Assembly (NCBI GenBank): GCA_946699065.1
Contig: CAMPDV010000042.1
Coordinates: 434,001 to 498,000, forward strand
Direction: 5' to 3'
DNA: 64,000 nt
Source of the DNA: Loxodes magnus
Lineage: Eukaryota; Ciliophora; Karyorelictea; Loxodida; Loxodidae
Shown here piece by piece: positions 35,374-48,800 of the stretch (positions within the stretch are counted from its first letter, which is position 1; every line of letters begins with the position of its first letter). The notes beneath the pieces were generated by a model, which ran no database searches, was not told the origin of the DNA, and worked only from the letters and a program-made list of their open reading frames with translations. A program made the translations under genes and the position numbers.

Positions 35374-36866
35374 AGTATTTAATTAAAACACTCCTTTATT
35401 TATTTCTTTTTTATTCTCTTTATTTTACTTTTTCATTATCATGGAAGTTATACTTTTTTAGTTAAAATTGATTCATATAGATTACATAAGAATGGAAATA
35501 ATATAATGCTTTCATTCTTTTTATGTAATAAAATTGAGTGTTTCTCTTTATAAAGCTAATTTTTTTCTATTTTATTAATGATTTTAGCATGTCTCATTTT
35601 GAAGTATGATGAAATTATAAACCTTCTTCCTTTTATGTTAAGAAGTGGTAATATTATGCTTAATACAAATGTTTTACTTTAATTTTAAATAAAATTTCAA
35701 CAAATTAATTAAGAGCATTAGGATATTAATTTTAGCATATAGTAATAGTGTTTTCTAATTGCGTTATTTGGAAAATCAAAAATTTATTCGATTTTTGCTA
35801 TTATTTTGGATTTTGTTGAAAAAATGCCTTTTAAAGACTGTTCTAAGTTGTATAATTAGTAAATTTATATTTACTAAAATTTTAAAAAGTCTTTGCTTCA
35901 TATTGAAATCAAGAAATCAATTATTTAGATTAGAAAAAATTTTCATTAGGAATTTACCAAGATATACAAGATAGAAGGAGCTTATTAATTCCTTTATAAA
36001 TCTAATTTAAAGTTAATAGTTTAATAAATTTTAGTCCTTCTAATTAAAATAATTGACATCATCAACTTTTAATATTTCAACTTTAATGGTGTATCGCTAT
36101 AATAAAATGATCTCATTTTTCTGTTTTTTCTTAATTTATTTTAAATTATAGACTTTTTCAAACTCTTAACTATAATTTAAGGACTTTCATAATTAGACTT
36201 TTCTGTTGTCTTCATTTTTTCTTGTTTTTATTTGAGCAACTTAAAGAGCATGATTTAGCTTTATATTTATTAAAGATGAAATTATCTAAGTTAGATTTTA
36301 ATGTCAAAACAATATTACAATCGTAAATTAAAGACATAATTAATATTTAGGGAAAGGAGGATATCGGAGTTATCTTATTCTTAATCAAATAATAATCAAA
36401 AAATTTCTTAGATAGCAATTAATTTCTTATCTTAAGTTAACTTCATAAGGTGAGCTCTTCCGTTAATAGTGAATAATGTTATATAAATTTGCGTGATTCA
36501 TTGCTAGATCAGGTCACATAATTAAAATAAGCAGGGAATCATAGTCTTACTTATCTAAATGAGCAGTTAGGGTTAAGAATTTTAAGTTGGCTTTTCCTCA
36601 TACAAGTAAATTAGATGAATTTAAGTAAGTAAATACCCTTTTTAATTGACAAATATAATGAGGTGGATCTTGGCTAAATATAATTAATTAGCAACCATAA
36701 AAATTAGTTTTGATTCACTATAAATGAGTTATTAAGTCTGCTTTGCTATATCATACCTTACTGCTAGATCTAATAGTTTAATATGTTTGTAGATTCCATT
36801 TTGTTAAATTTAATTTTTATCAGTCCAACTGAAGAATCAAATTAAAAAAATAAAAATAAAAATAAA
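35374..36866. other. AT-rich spacer
   Basis: 1.5 kb between divergent EF-hand and AP-4 beta genes. A hydrophobic open frame at 35759-35974 has no ciliate-code support and is judged random. No repeat or RNA was seen. Confidence 0.5.
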
Positions 36867-39062
36867 ATGAGGCCAGGCACCGTACCACCTCCAGCACCAC
36901 AATATTTTGTTGATATGAAAAAATGGGAAGTAAATGAACTTCGTTAGTTGCTTAAAAACGTGCAAACAGAAAAAGACTAGAACAAAAAAAGAGAAGTTAT
37001 CAAAAAGGTTATAGCATATATGACTCTTGGTATTGATGTTTCTAGACTTTTTTCAGATATGGTTATGGCATCTAGCACCCCTGATCTTGTTTAGAAAAAA
37101 ATGATTTATCATTACTTAGTAAACTACGCGGAAAGTTAGCCTGATCTGGCTCTTATGGCTATTAATACTTTTTTAAAAGATTGCAAATAGTCCCCAGATG
37201 CTAAAGTTAGAGGACTTGCATTGAGAACTCTGTGCTCACTCAGAGTTAGCAGTACTTTCGAATATCTTTAGCAAGCAATTACCGAAGGACTCAATGATGG
37301 AGATCCTTATGTAAGAAGGACTGCAATATTAGGAGCATTAAAGCTTTGGCGAGGATAAAAAAATAATGATTTTATTGATACTTTATATGCAATGATAAGA
37401 GATCCTGATCCTACTGTAAGCACAAACTCTCTTCAAGCTTTAGATGAAATGCTATAAGATGAAGGGGGAATTGCTATTAATAGAAAGATGATTGTTTATT
37501 TATTGAACAACATTAAAAAATATAACGAATTTGGTTAGCAAGTAATATTAGATTTAGCAGCTAGATATGGTCCAAAAGATGAGGAAGAAAAATTTGATAT
37601 AATGAATATTTTAGAAGACAGATTGAGACATAGCAGCAGTTGCGTTGTACTTGGCACTATAAAAGTTTTCATTAACTATACTAAAGAAGATTAATATCTT
37701 AAATAGCAAGTCTTTTAGCGAGTAGCAACTCCTCTTATAACTCTTATGGTAGGTGGTGAAACAGTTGGATCCTTCGAAATGACTTTTACAATTCTAGCTC
37801 ATATTTACTAACTTATTTTGGATGGTGCTGCTCCAGTTTTCGAGCCTGAATATAAATAATTCTTTTGTAGATATGACGAACCCTCATATATAAAATCTAT
37901 AAAACTTGATATTTTAACACTCATTGCCAATGACACTTCTTTACATGATATTCTTAATGAAATGACTGAATATGTTACTGATGTAGATAATGATTTGGCA
38001 AGGAAATGTTTAGAATCAATGGGTAGAATAGCTTCAAGGCTACCTTCTGCAAGTTATCCGATTTTTCAAACTCTAATTAAATTTTTAGGACTGGCAGAAT
38101 ACGTATAATCTGCAGCGTTGGCTGTAATGTAAGATTTATTGCGTAGTTATGATTTGGCAAGTGAAGTACCTTAAGTTATTTAGGCATGTCAAGACAGTGT
38201 ATTAGATCTACCAGCAAAACAAGCCTTTATATGAATGTTGGGAGAATACGATATTGAAGAGGGTCCTTATATATTAGAGCCTTTTGTAAACAATGTGAAA
38301 GAAACTCCCACTCTTATCCCAATCTTATTATCAGCTTGCGTTAAATTATTTTTCAGAAGAGCTCCAGAGGTATATCCCATACTTTAAAACTTATTTAAGA
38401 ACATAAGTGATATTGATAATCCTGATTGGAAAGATAGAACTATGTGGTATTATGAGTTATTAAAGAACCCCGAGCTAGCTAAATAGGTAGTTTAATCTCC
38501 TCCTAAGCTATAGCTTGAACCAGCTAAATCTAAAATTTCATAAGAGGAATTCAACACTTTAGCTGTCATTTACCAAAAACCTCTTCCTAAAAAATAAATT
38601 GAAGCTTAGGAAATTACTTTTGATAAAACAGCTGAACTTGATTAAGAAGAGTATCAAGATAACTGGTTTAAATGGGAAACTGCAGCATAATTTTAAAGGA
38701 AACTATCAAGACCTGTTACTACAGAGGAGATGGAAAGTATGATGGCATAAAAAACAATTAATTGCATCGCTAGTGGAGAACCTGAGGAAGGATAGCTGAA
38801 ATTCTATTTCTATGCAAGAAATGAAACTGGACTTGTTCTCAGTGAAGTTTTGGTACAGCAAAGTGATGTTACAAGTATGGTTCAAGATTACACACTTTCA
38901 GCAGTAGTAAAAAGCTAAAGAGAAGATTTAACAAACGCTTTTGTGAAATGTTTCGAAAGTGCAATAGCTTCTATTATAGCAAGCAATACCTAATAAGTTC
39001 AATAGCAATAAGAACCACCTAAAGTTATCGAGGCTAATATAATTGATCTTATAGAGGGTTGA
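36867..39062 (+). CDS. AP4B1: AP-4 adaptor complex subunit beta
   Basis: The product is 731 residues. The N-terminal adaptin trunk is unmistakable: MTLGIDVSRLFSDMVMA, MIYHYLVNYAESQPDLALMA, then GLALRTLCSLRV, DPYVRRTAILG and RHSSSCVVLGTIKVF. FFCRYDEPSYIKSIKLDIL and AFIWMLGEYDIEEGPYILE match the AP-4 beta branch better than AP-1/2 or AP-3. A linker near residues 540-600 leads to a small C-terminal appendage ending IIDLIEG. AP-4 forms a clathrin-independent coat at the trans-Golgi. The conserved Trp of FIW is TGA; the stop is TGA 39060. The mu subunit of the same complex is at 50177-51529. Confidence 0.93.
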
Positions 39063-40601
39063 GTGATAGACCTTTAATAATCTTATACATTTATATTTTA
39101 AAGCTTAACATTTAAAATCTTCGTTTTTCATCATTAAATCATCTAGTAATAAGATCATCTTCACACCATGCTAATACTTATCAATTAAATCTTTATTTGT
39201 ACCAGAAGACCTAATAAAATAATTCTGGAAATATAAATAAAATAAGCTTAATTAATATAATTAAATAAGCATATATTATAATTCCTTATATTTATCCATG
39301 TACTATTTTACTCTAGCTACTATATTTAATTTACTAATCTAAGAATGCTTAAAGCTTTGCTAAGACTTAATGTATCTTTAATTTATTTAAAATATCTTAT
39401 TATAAGAGAGATCTTTGATTTCCTTTATATTTTAAAATTGATACTCTAAATATTAAAATTATAGTAAATGAGAATATTCTATAATTGATTATAGCAAAAA
39501 TAGAGATTAATATGAAGAAAAAAGATAAAAGACTTAAGCAAAGATTGATATGAAAGTAATTGATATCTCTTGATAATAAATATTATAAAATATCATAATA
39601 AACCATATATTTAATCATGCAATCATTAATATATCAATAAGAAGAATTACCCATTTAGCAATAAATCATTGAAAATCACTTTTATTTACATAAAATTAGA
39701 GCTTACGCTAAATTAAATTTTGCTGAAAAATATAGCATCAAATATTTAACTCTTAAGCTAAGTTTTATATATTAGATATAATTACTAATAAACAATACAC
39801 TTATAGTGTAGACATTTAATTAGACTAATAGAAAATATTAAAAATAAATTAATTTAAATATAAGAAACTAATAAAAGGGAAAAATAACATTTTTGACATT
39901 AATTAAAATAAATCTTATCTAATAGCCTAAGGCAAAATAGATATGGTACGTAATCCAAGGAACTTATTTCATATTAGCGCCAAAAAATAAATTAGAGAGT
40001 TTTAATTATCTTTTAAATTAATTATAAAATAAGATTATATTCATTTATTATCAAACTATATCCAACAAATTATGGAACTTTTATCTTTTTCAAAAAAAAT
40101 TTTTGCAAAATACTCGAAAAAGTTTTTGATTATAATCTATATTTAATTTTATGGCTTTTATATAGAATTTAGCTTTGAAAGGGAAAAATAAAAAAAAGTT
40201 AATAGTGATTTAATAAACAACAATCCTAGAAATTGGTTTCTAGTATTTATCTTTTGTTTTGAAGTTTAAGGATAAATAATGGTTTATAAAAGCGGACAGT
40301 TAAATAAAATTTTAATGATATCTGATATGCTTGCTAATAGATAAACTAAAAATAGTAAATATTAAACTAAATAACATTTAGTTATCTATAAAATTATCTT
40401 ATTTGATAAATCATTTGATGAACTTTTAATTAATGAATATAAAGCTTCAAACCATTATAAAAGTTTAAATATTAAGAGACTGCCAAAATAGTTCTTGATA
40501 TTTATTTAAAGGATTATTTTTATAATTGATAGAAGGAAAATAATTTTTTAAGATATTCTATTTGAATTTAGTGAAAAGAAGTTATCAATTATAAATATAA
40601 A
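39063..40601. other. AT-rich spacer
   Basis: 1.5 kb of AT-rich DNA upstream of the LC8 gene. GGGAAAAA occurs at 39877 and 40181. No gene-like frame is seen. Confidence 0.5.
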
Positions 40602-40871
40602 ATGGTTGAAAAAGTTGCTGTTGTAAAAAGTGCTGATATGATAGAGTCAATGTAGTAAGATGTAGTTGACTGCTCTAATTACGCGATAGATGCATTTGAT
40701 AACGACAGGGATGTTGCTGCCTTTATTAAAAAAGAATTTGATAAAAAACATAAGCCAACATGGCATTGTGTTGTAGGTAGAAATTTTGGAAGCTTAGTAA
40801 CTCATGAAACCAAACATTTCATATACTTTTACTTGGGATAAGTATCTATATTGCTCTGGAAATCAGGTTGA
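40602..40871 (+). CDS. DYNLL1: Dynein light chain LC8
   Basis: The product is 89 residues, the exact family length. [20 protein letters not shown] is followed by the core [20 protein letters not shown], then [19 protein letters not shown] and WKSG at the end. LC8 is a homodimeric hub that binds short linear motifs in dynein intermediate chains and many other partners, and is part of axonemal and cytoplasmic dynein. The stop is TGA 40869. Gln residues use TAG and TAA. Confidence 0.97.
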
Positions 40872-41189
40872 TTGTAAGTTCATAACATATCACTTCATAC
40901 ATTAAGTTCTTATAATGCTATAATTATTCATAATTAATTTGCTTGCATTATTTATTGTTATGAAGATATTAAAAAATGATATTTAAGGCTTATTATAATC
41001 ATAAAGAGTAAATTGTAAAAGAACTACCTTTGCTTAAATTATTTTTTAAAATTGAGTTATATATTTCAAGTTTAGTTTATTTTAACTTCTACATATTTAT
41101 ATTTTACCTATCCTTGTCAAGGTTTTTCACTATTTTCTTTCTATCCTTTCTTATCTATCTGTTTTGAATAGTGCTCTTTATTTATCTCT
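40872..41189. other. Spacer between convergent genes
   Basis: AT-rich, no recognisable element. Confidence 0.5.
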
Positions 41190-42315
41190 TCATCCATTCC
41201 TAAATTATGACTTAAACAAAAGATTACCTTCTTCAGCTTCGTTGATTGAAGCTAAATCAGCTTTATATGTAAAGCCTGGATAAATTACTTCTCCCTTGTT
41301 TTTTTTGAGCCATTAATTATCTTAAATTGTAGAATCGATAGCTTTTTCTTCTGTGTACAACTTATCAAAATTTCGAAGATCCGTTTTTGACTATAAAAGT
41401 GGTTTGAAAGGAGCTTGTATTTTCTTTTATTCAAGCAAAGTCCAGTTTACTCCTCTAAAAAAAGGATGAAGCTTTGCTTATCTAGGATTTTATAATCTGT
41501 GCTTAGGCTAAATTTATAAAATTTACATCAGCTATTAATAGTTGAGATAATAGATCACATGCTTCTGGAGAAAATTCAGGCTTCATTTATGCTGGTTTGC
41601 TTACTATGTCTCTCATCATTTAATCTTAATTTTAATTGTAGAAAGGTGGCAAACCTGAAAGCATTTCATACATTAAACAACCTAAACTCCATCAATCAAC
41701 TGCTTTTGAATATCCTGAATACTGAATTATCTCTGGAGCTATATAGTCAAAAGAGCCGCAAAAAGTATAAGTATGTTAATCTTACATCATTCCTTGTTTT
41801 GAAAGTCCGAAATCAGTTAGTTTAATATGACCACTCTCATCTAAAAGGCAATTTTCAGGCTTTAAATCTCTATAGATTATTCCATTTTCATGTAAATATT
41901 CAAGCGCCAAAATAAGTTCTGCGGAGTAGAATTTAGTCTTAGCTTCGTCGAATTTTCCTGCATTTCTTAAATGATAAAAGAGTTCTCCTCCAGGACAGAA
42001 TTCCATTACAAGATACAACTTATTAGCAGTTTAGAAAGCATAGACAAGACTTACTAAAAATGGACATTTATTATTTTACAATATTTTCCTTTCGTTTTCT
42101 ACTTATTCCCTATTTTCCTATTATACAACTTGCTATTTTTAAAGTATTTTCATGGCATAAACTTAGTGTGTATCTTTTTTCCTAACCATTAAAACTTTTC
42201 CAAAAGCTCCTTTACCTAAAGTTTTTTCAATATGAAAGTTTTTTTTATTGACTTATTTGCTTGTGTAGTTCAAATCATCTTCTTCAATTTATTTTTAGTA
42301 TTTACACATGCCCAT
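41190..42315 (-). CDS. AGC-family serine/threonine kinase
   Basis: The product is 368 residues with one 19-nt intron. The Gly loop is LGKGAFGKV from residue 33, with the ATP Lys at 56 (YAMKIL). The catalytic loop is YRDLKPEN, the metal site TDFG, and the activation segment [12 protein letters not shown] carries the Thr normally phosphorylated by PDK1. DWWSLG follows, its first Trp encoded by TGA. After splicing, IADPKHRLQ and [10 protein letters not shown] match the family exactly. The C-tail has IQAPFKP and a hydrophobic-motif-like YPGFTY. It is closest in style to S6K/PKA/AKT kinases. The N terminus MGMCK could be myristoylated and palmitoylated. There is no PH domain. Confidence 0.95.
41508..41526 (-). 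other. 19-nt intron in the AGC kinase gene, fixed by homology
   Basis: On the minus strand GTAAATTTTATAAATTTAG is removed between the Asp and Pro codons of the invariant DPxxRL motif. The protein is in frame on both sides only after removal. Confidence 0.92.
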
Positions 42316-43290
42316 TTAATTCTTCCTTTATAATTAATAGCCAAATTATTAAATAAAGCACTTTTTCCTTATTTTATTTAATCTCCTTTACAGTTAAAAA
42401 CAAATTTCCTTATTTTATCCTTAATTTATTACTCCTTTACATTCTAGCTTTTGTTCCAAATCTTTCCGCTTAATGTCCCTTTGTTTTTTCGATTTTTGCT
42501 GTAAATAAACTAGAAAATCTTTTGGCAAAAATACAATTTTGAAGATATTCTCATTATAAAGATAAATTAAGAGCCATTTAGTTACTTTGAAGTAAGTAAG
42601 ACAGGAAAAAAGATAAACGAAAAGTTAAAAGTGCAAACATAATATATCAAAACCATATAAAATATGAAAATTAACATCTTAGAGATTTAATTGCTATTTT
42701 GTCCATTATTCAAATAATCATTCAGGCAGTTAAAATACTACTATTGCTTTACTATTTTTCTCCTCTATATTTTACTAAAACCTTAAAGAAGTTATGCTCA
42801 ATGATTCTACAAGATATTTAAAGAAAATGTAGAGTCTTAAAGAAATTCATTAAGTTTTAAATTATATGCTAGTTTAAATAGAGATAGAAAAACTTCTACC
42901 ACTTTAAAAGTTAAAGTTAAAATTAGTTAAATGCCTAAAATAGTAAATTATAGAAGCTTAATATGAAAATAAAATAACTAGGACTCTTATATACTATCAT
43001 AATAACCAATTCTTAAATATTTTTACAAGAAAAGCATAACCAACAATATTAGTTTTCGCTTAATATCTACAACTTATATATATTTTAATTTTAGAAACAA
43101 AATTTGTTGCTTAAATGGATAGAAAATATTTTTAGTAAGTAAAGTTTAAGAATTATTATAGGTTGATTTGTTTAAAAATAAATGAGTTTATTTAGAAGAA
43201 ATAATAAAATTGATATGTTATTCTAAGATTAGACAGCACTTTAAACAACTTGTGCTAATTTAAAAGGAGATGTTGCAGTAAATTCTAATT
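42316..43290. other. AT-rich spacer
   Basis: About 1 kb upstream of the AGC kinase and downstream of the MFS gene, both on the minus strand. No element is recognised. Confidence 0.5.
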
Positions 43291-44829
43291 TCAATTCTTA
43301 TTAAATTAGGTTTTATTTTCATCGTAGTATTCTGTCATCTGAATGTCTTCGTTGACTTCACTTAATGGTTTAGCATTCTTTTCCAAACTAATATTTTCGC
43401 TATCCATTCCCCATAATTTAGCGGTAATTCCACCAAAGAGCATAAGTAAACTTGCTAATATGTAACCATAGAATAAATATGTACGTGATTCACTTCCAAT
43501 TAAAAAACCAAAAAATAAAGGTCCTGAAACTCCACCTACTAAAGTACCCAGTGAATAAAAAGAAGCAATTGCTACAGCTCTAACTTCTAAAGGAAATGCT
43601 TCACTAATAGTTAAGTAGGCTGATGAAGCTCCTGCAGAAGCCACAAAGAATATAATACTTCAGCACAGAGTCATTTAAAAAGCTGTTTAAATTATTTCAT
43701 TGATGAACAGTAGAGATGTGATACCCATCAAAACGCCTGAAATGACATACGTCGAACAAATCATTATTCTTCTGCCTAAAACATCAAAGAATCTACCTAA
43801 AGTTAATGCTCCTAAAAAATTTCCAGCAGAGAACGGAAACAAATAAAATCCTAGGTCAGAGTTTTAGACTTAAAAAAATGTTTTCAGAATATCGCTATAA
43901 GTTAAAAAAATGGCATTATAAAAGAATGCTTAAGTTGCCATTAAAGTAAATGCTAAAAATGCCCTTTTAGGATAATTTTTTAGTGTAAGTCTTATTTAAT
44001 TTCTATAGCTCTGCTTACTTTGAACTAAATTTTTCACTCCAAAAACAGGCTCCAATTTCTTTTTTGTCTATCTTTCAATTTCTCTTTCTATTCTCTCAAC
44101 TATTATTTCTGCTTCTGATGCTTTGCCATGTGTAACTAGTCATCTAGGACTTTCTGGAAGCAATTATCTTAAGAATATGACAATAGAAGCTAAAAAAGTT
44201 CCAATGACAAACATAAATCTCCAACCTTTATCCAAAGTAAAGTATTACTCATTCAGAAAGAATAAACTTATTGCTGAAGCAATGAAAGACCCTATTCAAT
44301 AAGATCCATTAACAGTAATATTAATCTATCCCCTATATCTAGCTGGATTAAATTCATCAAGAACACTTGAGATGGCTGAGTATTCTCCACCTATTCCAAA
44401 GCCTGTTATAAATACAGAAGTAACAATTTCAGAAAAATTATGACTTAGGGAAGTTAGTAGCGTTCCTATAGCATATACTGCAGGAGTTATACTAAATATT
44501 TTCTTTCTCCCATACTAATCACTTAGAATACCAAAAAATAAGCTTCCTAATACACATCCTAATATATATACTGATCCACAAGCACTATAGTTATTATCCT
44601 TATCTTGTGAAAATATTCCTATCAAGTTACTGATATTTGTAACCTGTATTCCATCAAGAATCCACGAAATTCCCACTATCAAAATAAATTGAATATGCCA
44701 TTTTGACAAAGGAAGCCTATCTAGTCTTGTATGAATATTAGACTAATAGATCTACTGGCCAAAGTGATTTTCTTCGTCTACAATTTCATCACAAGAATTC
44801 TTTGTCTGCTTAAGCTTTTGTTTTTCCAT
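43291..44829 (-). CDS. MFS transporter, sugar/organic-ion type
   Basis: The product is 512 residues with about 12 membrane segments. Between helices 2 and 3 the MFS signature reads GILSDQYGRKK. Helix 4 has GFGIGGEYSAISSVLDEF. The motif LPESPRWL before the central loop is diagnostic of the sugar-transporter/SV2-like family, and its Trp is TGA. The second half carries GRFFDVLGRRIMI and EAFPLEVRAVAIA. A charged central loop and an acidic C-terminal tail are cytosolic. It probably moves a sugar, organic cation or phosphate across a membrane; the substrate cannot be read from sequence. The stop is TGA 43291. Confidence 0.93.
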
Positions 44830-45801
44830 TAAAATTAAAGAATCTAATATTTCTAAATAGGCTAATAATTTAAAAGGATTCAGTTTATCTATATTGCTTA
44901 CAATTCTAGAATAATATGACTTCCATATAATTAAGCATGCAGCTAGTAAGTAATACTACCTTTTATATTTAAATAAGAATTAATGCATCCTCTCCCTCAA
45001 AATTCAAAATAGTGCTAAAGAATAAGGCAGATAACCTATATTTAAATAAGCATAACTAATAAACTACATATAGAGATAATTTAAGAAAGACTAATTAAAT
45101 AATCATCTAAAGACTATCTTCAATTAAACTTAAGATAATTACCTTGAGGCATATGAGAGTTGTCCTTTATAAAGTTTATTGCTATTTTATTATAATATGA
45201 TTAATTTTATACTACAGCTAAATTAAACACTGATTATCTAATATGCTGTAAGACTTAATTCAATACTATTTTTCTTCTTAGAAGTTGGTTTAAGTAGTCT
45301 TTTTAAGAAAATAGAAAGGATTTAAGTTTAAAAGACAGATAATGGCGAAAATTATACATAAACGAGGGGTTAAATTGAAATTAAAGCTAAGAAAATATAA
45401 TAAAAAATTGAAAGACAAGAGAAGTAAGTTAAGATTGCTTATAAATAACTACTAAACTTGATATATTCGATATTTTACTCTTCTTTAACTATAAAATAAT
45501 AGAGTTTAATCTTATATTTAATGTTTATTATCAAGCCATAAAATTTTTAGTTTAACTCAGATAAAATTCTTAAAAGAAGCAAGTTACTAGTAACGAAAGC
45601 TAACTTTAATTTACTTTAAATTAGATAAATTATTTAAGAAAATGAATATTAATTAATATAAGTTTAGCTTTAGCAAGGATAATTAAATTAAAGAGCTACA
45701 ATGGTATTATATTCATTGATATAAATGCTTCATTCAACACTCTTAACTCTTTCTAAATATTTATTTGGAATATAAAGATTGTAAATCTATTTAATTTTTA
45801 T
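44830..45801. other. AT-rich spacer
   Basis: About 1 kb between two minus-strand genes. The frame of the downstream NDK-domain gene stays open into it, but without codon bias. Nothing else is seen. Confidence 0.5.
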
Positions 45802-48800
45802 TCATTAAACTTTTAATAACTTGCCTATTTTAGTATCTAAAGCTTAGCATTTTAAATAAATTAAGTCTATTATATTAGCTTCTGTTAATAGTATATTATC
45901 TTAAGTTTTATTTAAAATGTAATAAGCAATCGACTTAAGTTGTATTCTAAGTTTAGAAATGATTTATGTGTATTAATAGCTTTTTAGATGGAATAGTATA
46001 AGATTAAATCTATTAAAGTTCAATTTTTCTCTATATTTCATATTTTATCTATGTACTTCTAGAGCGTTCCGTTTTACATACTTAGCTTCTTTGCTATGAC
46101 TTATTTCTTAAAGTTCTATTTGAGATTTAAAATTCATTTTAGTTCTTTTTTCTTTACCTTGATAGAGTTCCAGCAGTTCAGACTCTTTTTTACTATTGTA
46201 CTATATTTTAACTGATATTATCGAAATTAAAGCAGTTCTTCTCAAAATTAACACAGTATGGTCACACTTTTCAAAGTTCTGATATAATACAGGGTATTTT
46301 TCATTTAATAACATTAAGCTTTTTGGTGTTATATCAATGCTGCTTGACATGAACTTGATGGACATTTTCTTGTATACTTTGTATTAAGTTTATATTATTA
46401 GTATACTTAATCGCATTTTAGTATGACATCAAGCTTTCTACCAACATACTATTGCTTTCTTGGACTACTCCATGAATAAAATAAGCTATACTAATTCAAT
46501 CTTTATCCTTCTTAGTTCCTAGTTTTTTTTTACTGAACAATACCAAAAGATTTTCTATAAACTGTTAGCTAAATTCAAGGGAGAGTGTGTATTCCTTTAT
46601 GTATCAGTATCCAATTGTCATTGCTAATTAAACAAGTCATATATCATTAACATGGCATTAGAGTAGGCAATCATTGATTGCTAGCACAGCCTTGAAATTT
46701 TTTCCCTATCTGAATAATGGAATTACTCTTTATAAATTTTGGCGATATTGAACTTAGTTTGCTTATAGAATGCCTGCTAATACTTACTTAAATATCCTTT
46801 ATAAATATTTTATTTCAAATACCATAAGGAAGAGTTGCAAAGCTCCTTGGCTTCCTTTAATTAGTTACTCTTTATATAATCTTCGCATTTTAAGCTCAGC
46901 TATTGAATAATCTTAAGTGCTTGCTATGCATCAATCACAATATTTTCCATTACTTGCATTGATTTTAATAAGAGTAAAGAATCATTAATTAGGAATATAC
47001 TTAATCATTCTAATTTTTCCTTTAAATAAGTAGCTATATAAGTGAAATGCTTATTATATATTATACTTAATTTTACATGATTTGAAATAAACTTTTCAGT
47101 TATAATATAAAAGTATACACTTGTTCATATTGTAACTTCGGCTTCTAAGCTTCCAACCTTCATATTAAGAGTCATAGGCGCTAAAGAGGATATTTCTTGG
47201 AGTTAGTTGAGTATGTAGGGAAGTTCTATGGAAATTGTCATACTATTCTCACTTAATGTTACTCTATCTTAGAATTTTTAAACTATAGAAGAAAATTATT
47301 CTTATAATTCTTTATCAGGACTTTACAACGTCACACTCAGCTAGTTCCCGGCAGCTTCAAAGTTTATTTGATTATACAGCATCTTTTGAATAACTTATTA
47401 ATAGGGTTCAATTAATTTAATTCCTTGGTTTGACTTCTCAGTTGCCTTTGATAAATTATTATTTTCCAAAGTTGCTAAATCTTGTGACTCACTTAGCTTG
47501 AATAATTATTTGATACCAGTAGAAGAAATTCAATCTATATTCTATTAGATATCCCTTAGAATGCTTTATTGAAGATCTTCTGTTTTTGTTTTTTCTTCTT
47601 TTATGTGTCTTTTCATAAAAGACTGCTAAATTTTTTCAGAATCCCATTTCTGAGTATTTTCAACCTCTTTTAGCGTATCAAACTAAATTTAAATTAGTGA
47701 AGACATTCATTAAGAAGCCCATTACTCTTCAACATAGCCCCTCTTAGAGATATCAAGGTAATAATCATAGTATAAATTGAGCTTTTCCTAAGGAGTGGAG
47801 TTACTTGAACTTACGATTGAAAGGAACAAGCTTTGCAATAAAATACTATCTGAGGTTGGATCTTCAAATTATTCAATTCATTATTAAAATAATTTGGATT
47901 TGAACTTTAACTAAGGTATGCTTCTAGTCTTCTAGCTCTTCTTTTTAATAATTAGATCTTAAGTATTTGGCCAATATTACGGAATAATTTCCCAAGGCGT
48001 TTAAACATTTTGAGCTTCCTTACCTATTTTGACCATTTTATTTTAGTCTAAAAGAGATTTTAATGATTTAACAGATTGAAGAGCCAATTCTACGTCTCCC
48101 TTTAAGTTGCTTGAAATTTCGCTTTAAATAAATTCAGCAGCTAGGTTTATGTATCTCATGAAAGCCTGATAAAATTAAGCAAACACCTGATTTTATTCAA
48201 GTATTTCATTAGAAACTTTAAGGAAAGGGGTCTCATTCTAGAATTGAATTAGCTTAATATCTCCTTTGCAAACAGCGCTATAAGTAATTATAAGACTTCT
48301 TAGAATATTTTAGAACTCTGCCTGAAAGTTTTCTGACTTTAGATAGTAATTAACACCTGACTCTAGTAAAAGTTAATCATATGCTTCCTGCAAATTAAAT
48401 TCAAGTTCCTCTCCAAAGTTCTCTTTTTAAGGCTTTTGTTACTCAAGAACTTCAAGCAAATTCATTTTCTGCAAAATTTAAAAGAATTAAAACTGCTCTA
48501 AGGTTTAGGTCAATTGTATATCTTAGAAGGCATTTTGAAGCTAAAAATAAGTGACTTTGCAAAGTCCAATTTAGTGTTCTAATTCTTGATAACTATTGAG
48601 AACTTATTCTTAAAAAACTTTACATGAGCAAGGGATATATCTATCATATAGATATTCAATTATTTCAGTAAATTGATGAAGAATTCCTCTATCTAATGAT
48701 AGCACTAAATCAGCTTCTTTGTCATTTTTTTAAATAGCCTAAGCTCCTAAGTTTGTTCATAATTTCTCATGCTATTTTACGTTTACCTCTTAATTTCATT

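Noticed and set aside
35759-35974. Hydrophobic 71-codon open frame with standard stops
   Set aside because: It lies in low-complexity AT DNA with no codon bias or family similarity.
46400-47300. Alternative minus-strand frame through the NDK-domain gene that also reads protein-like
   Set aside because: G by codon position in the annotated frame is high at positions 1 and 3 and low at 2, as in confirmed genes; the alternative has the opposite pattern.
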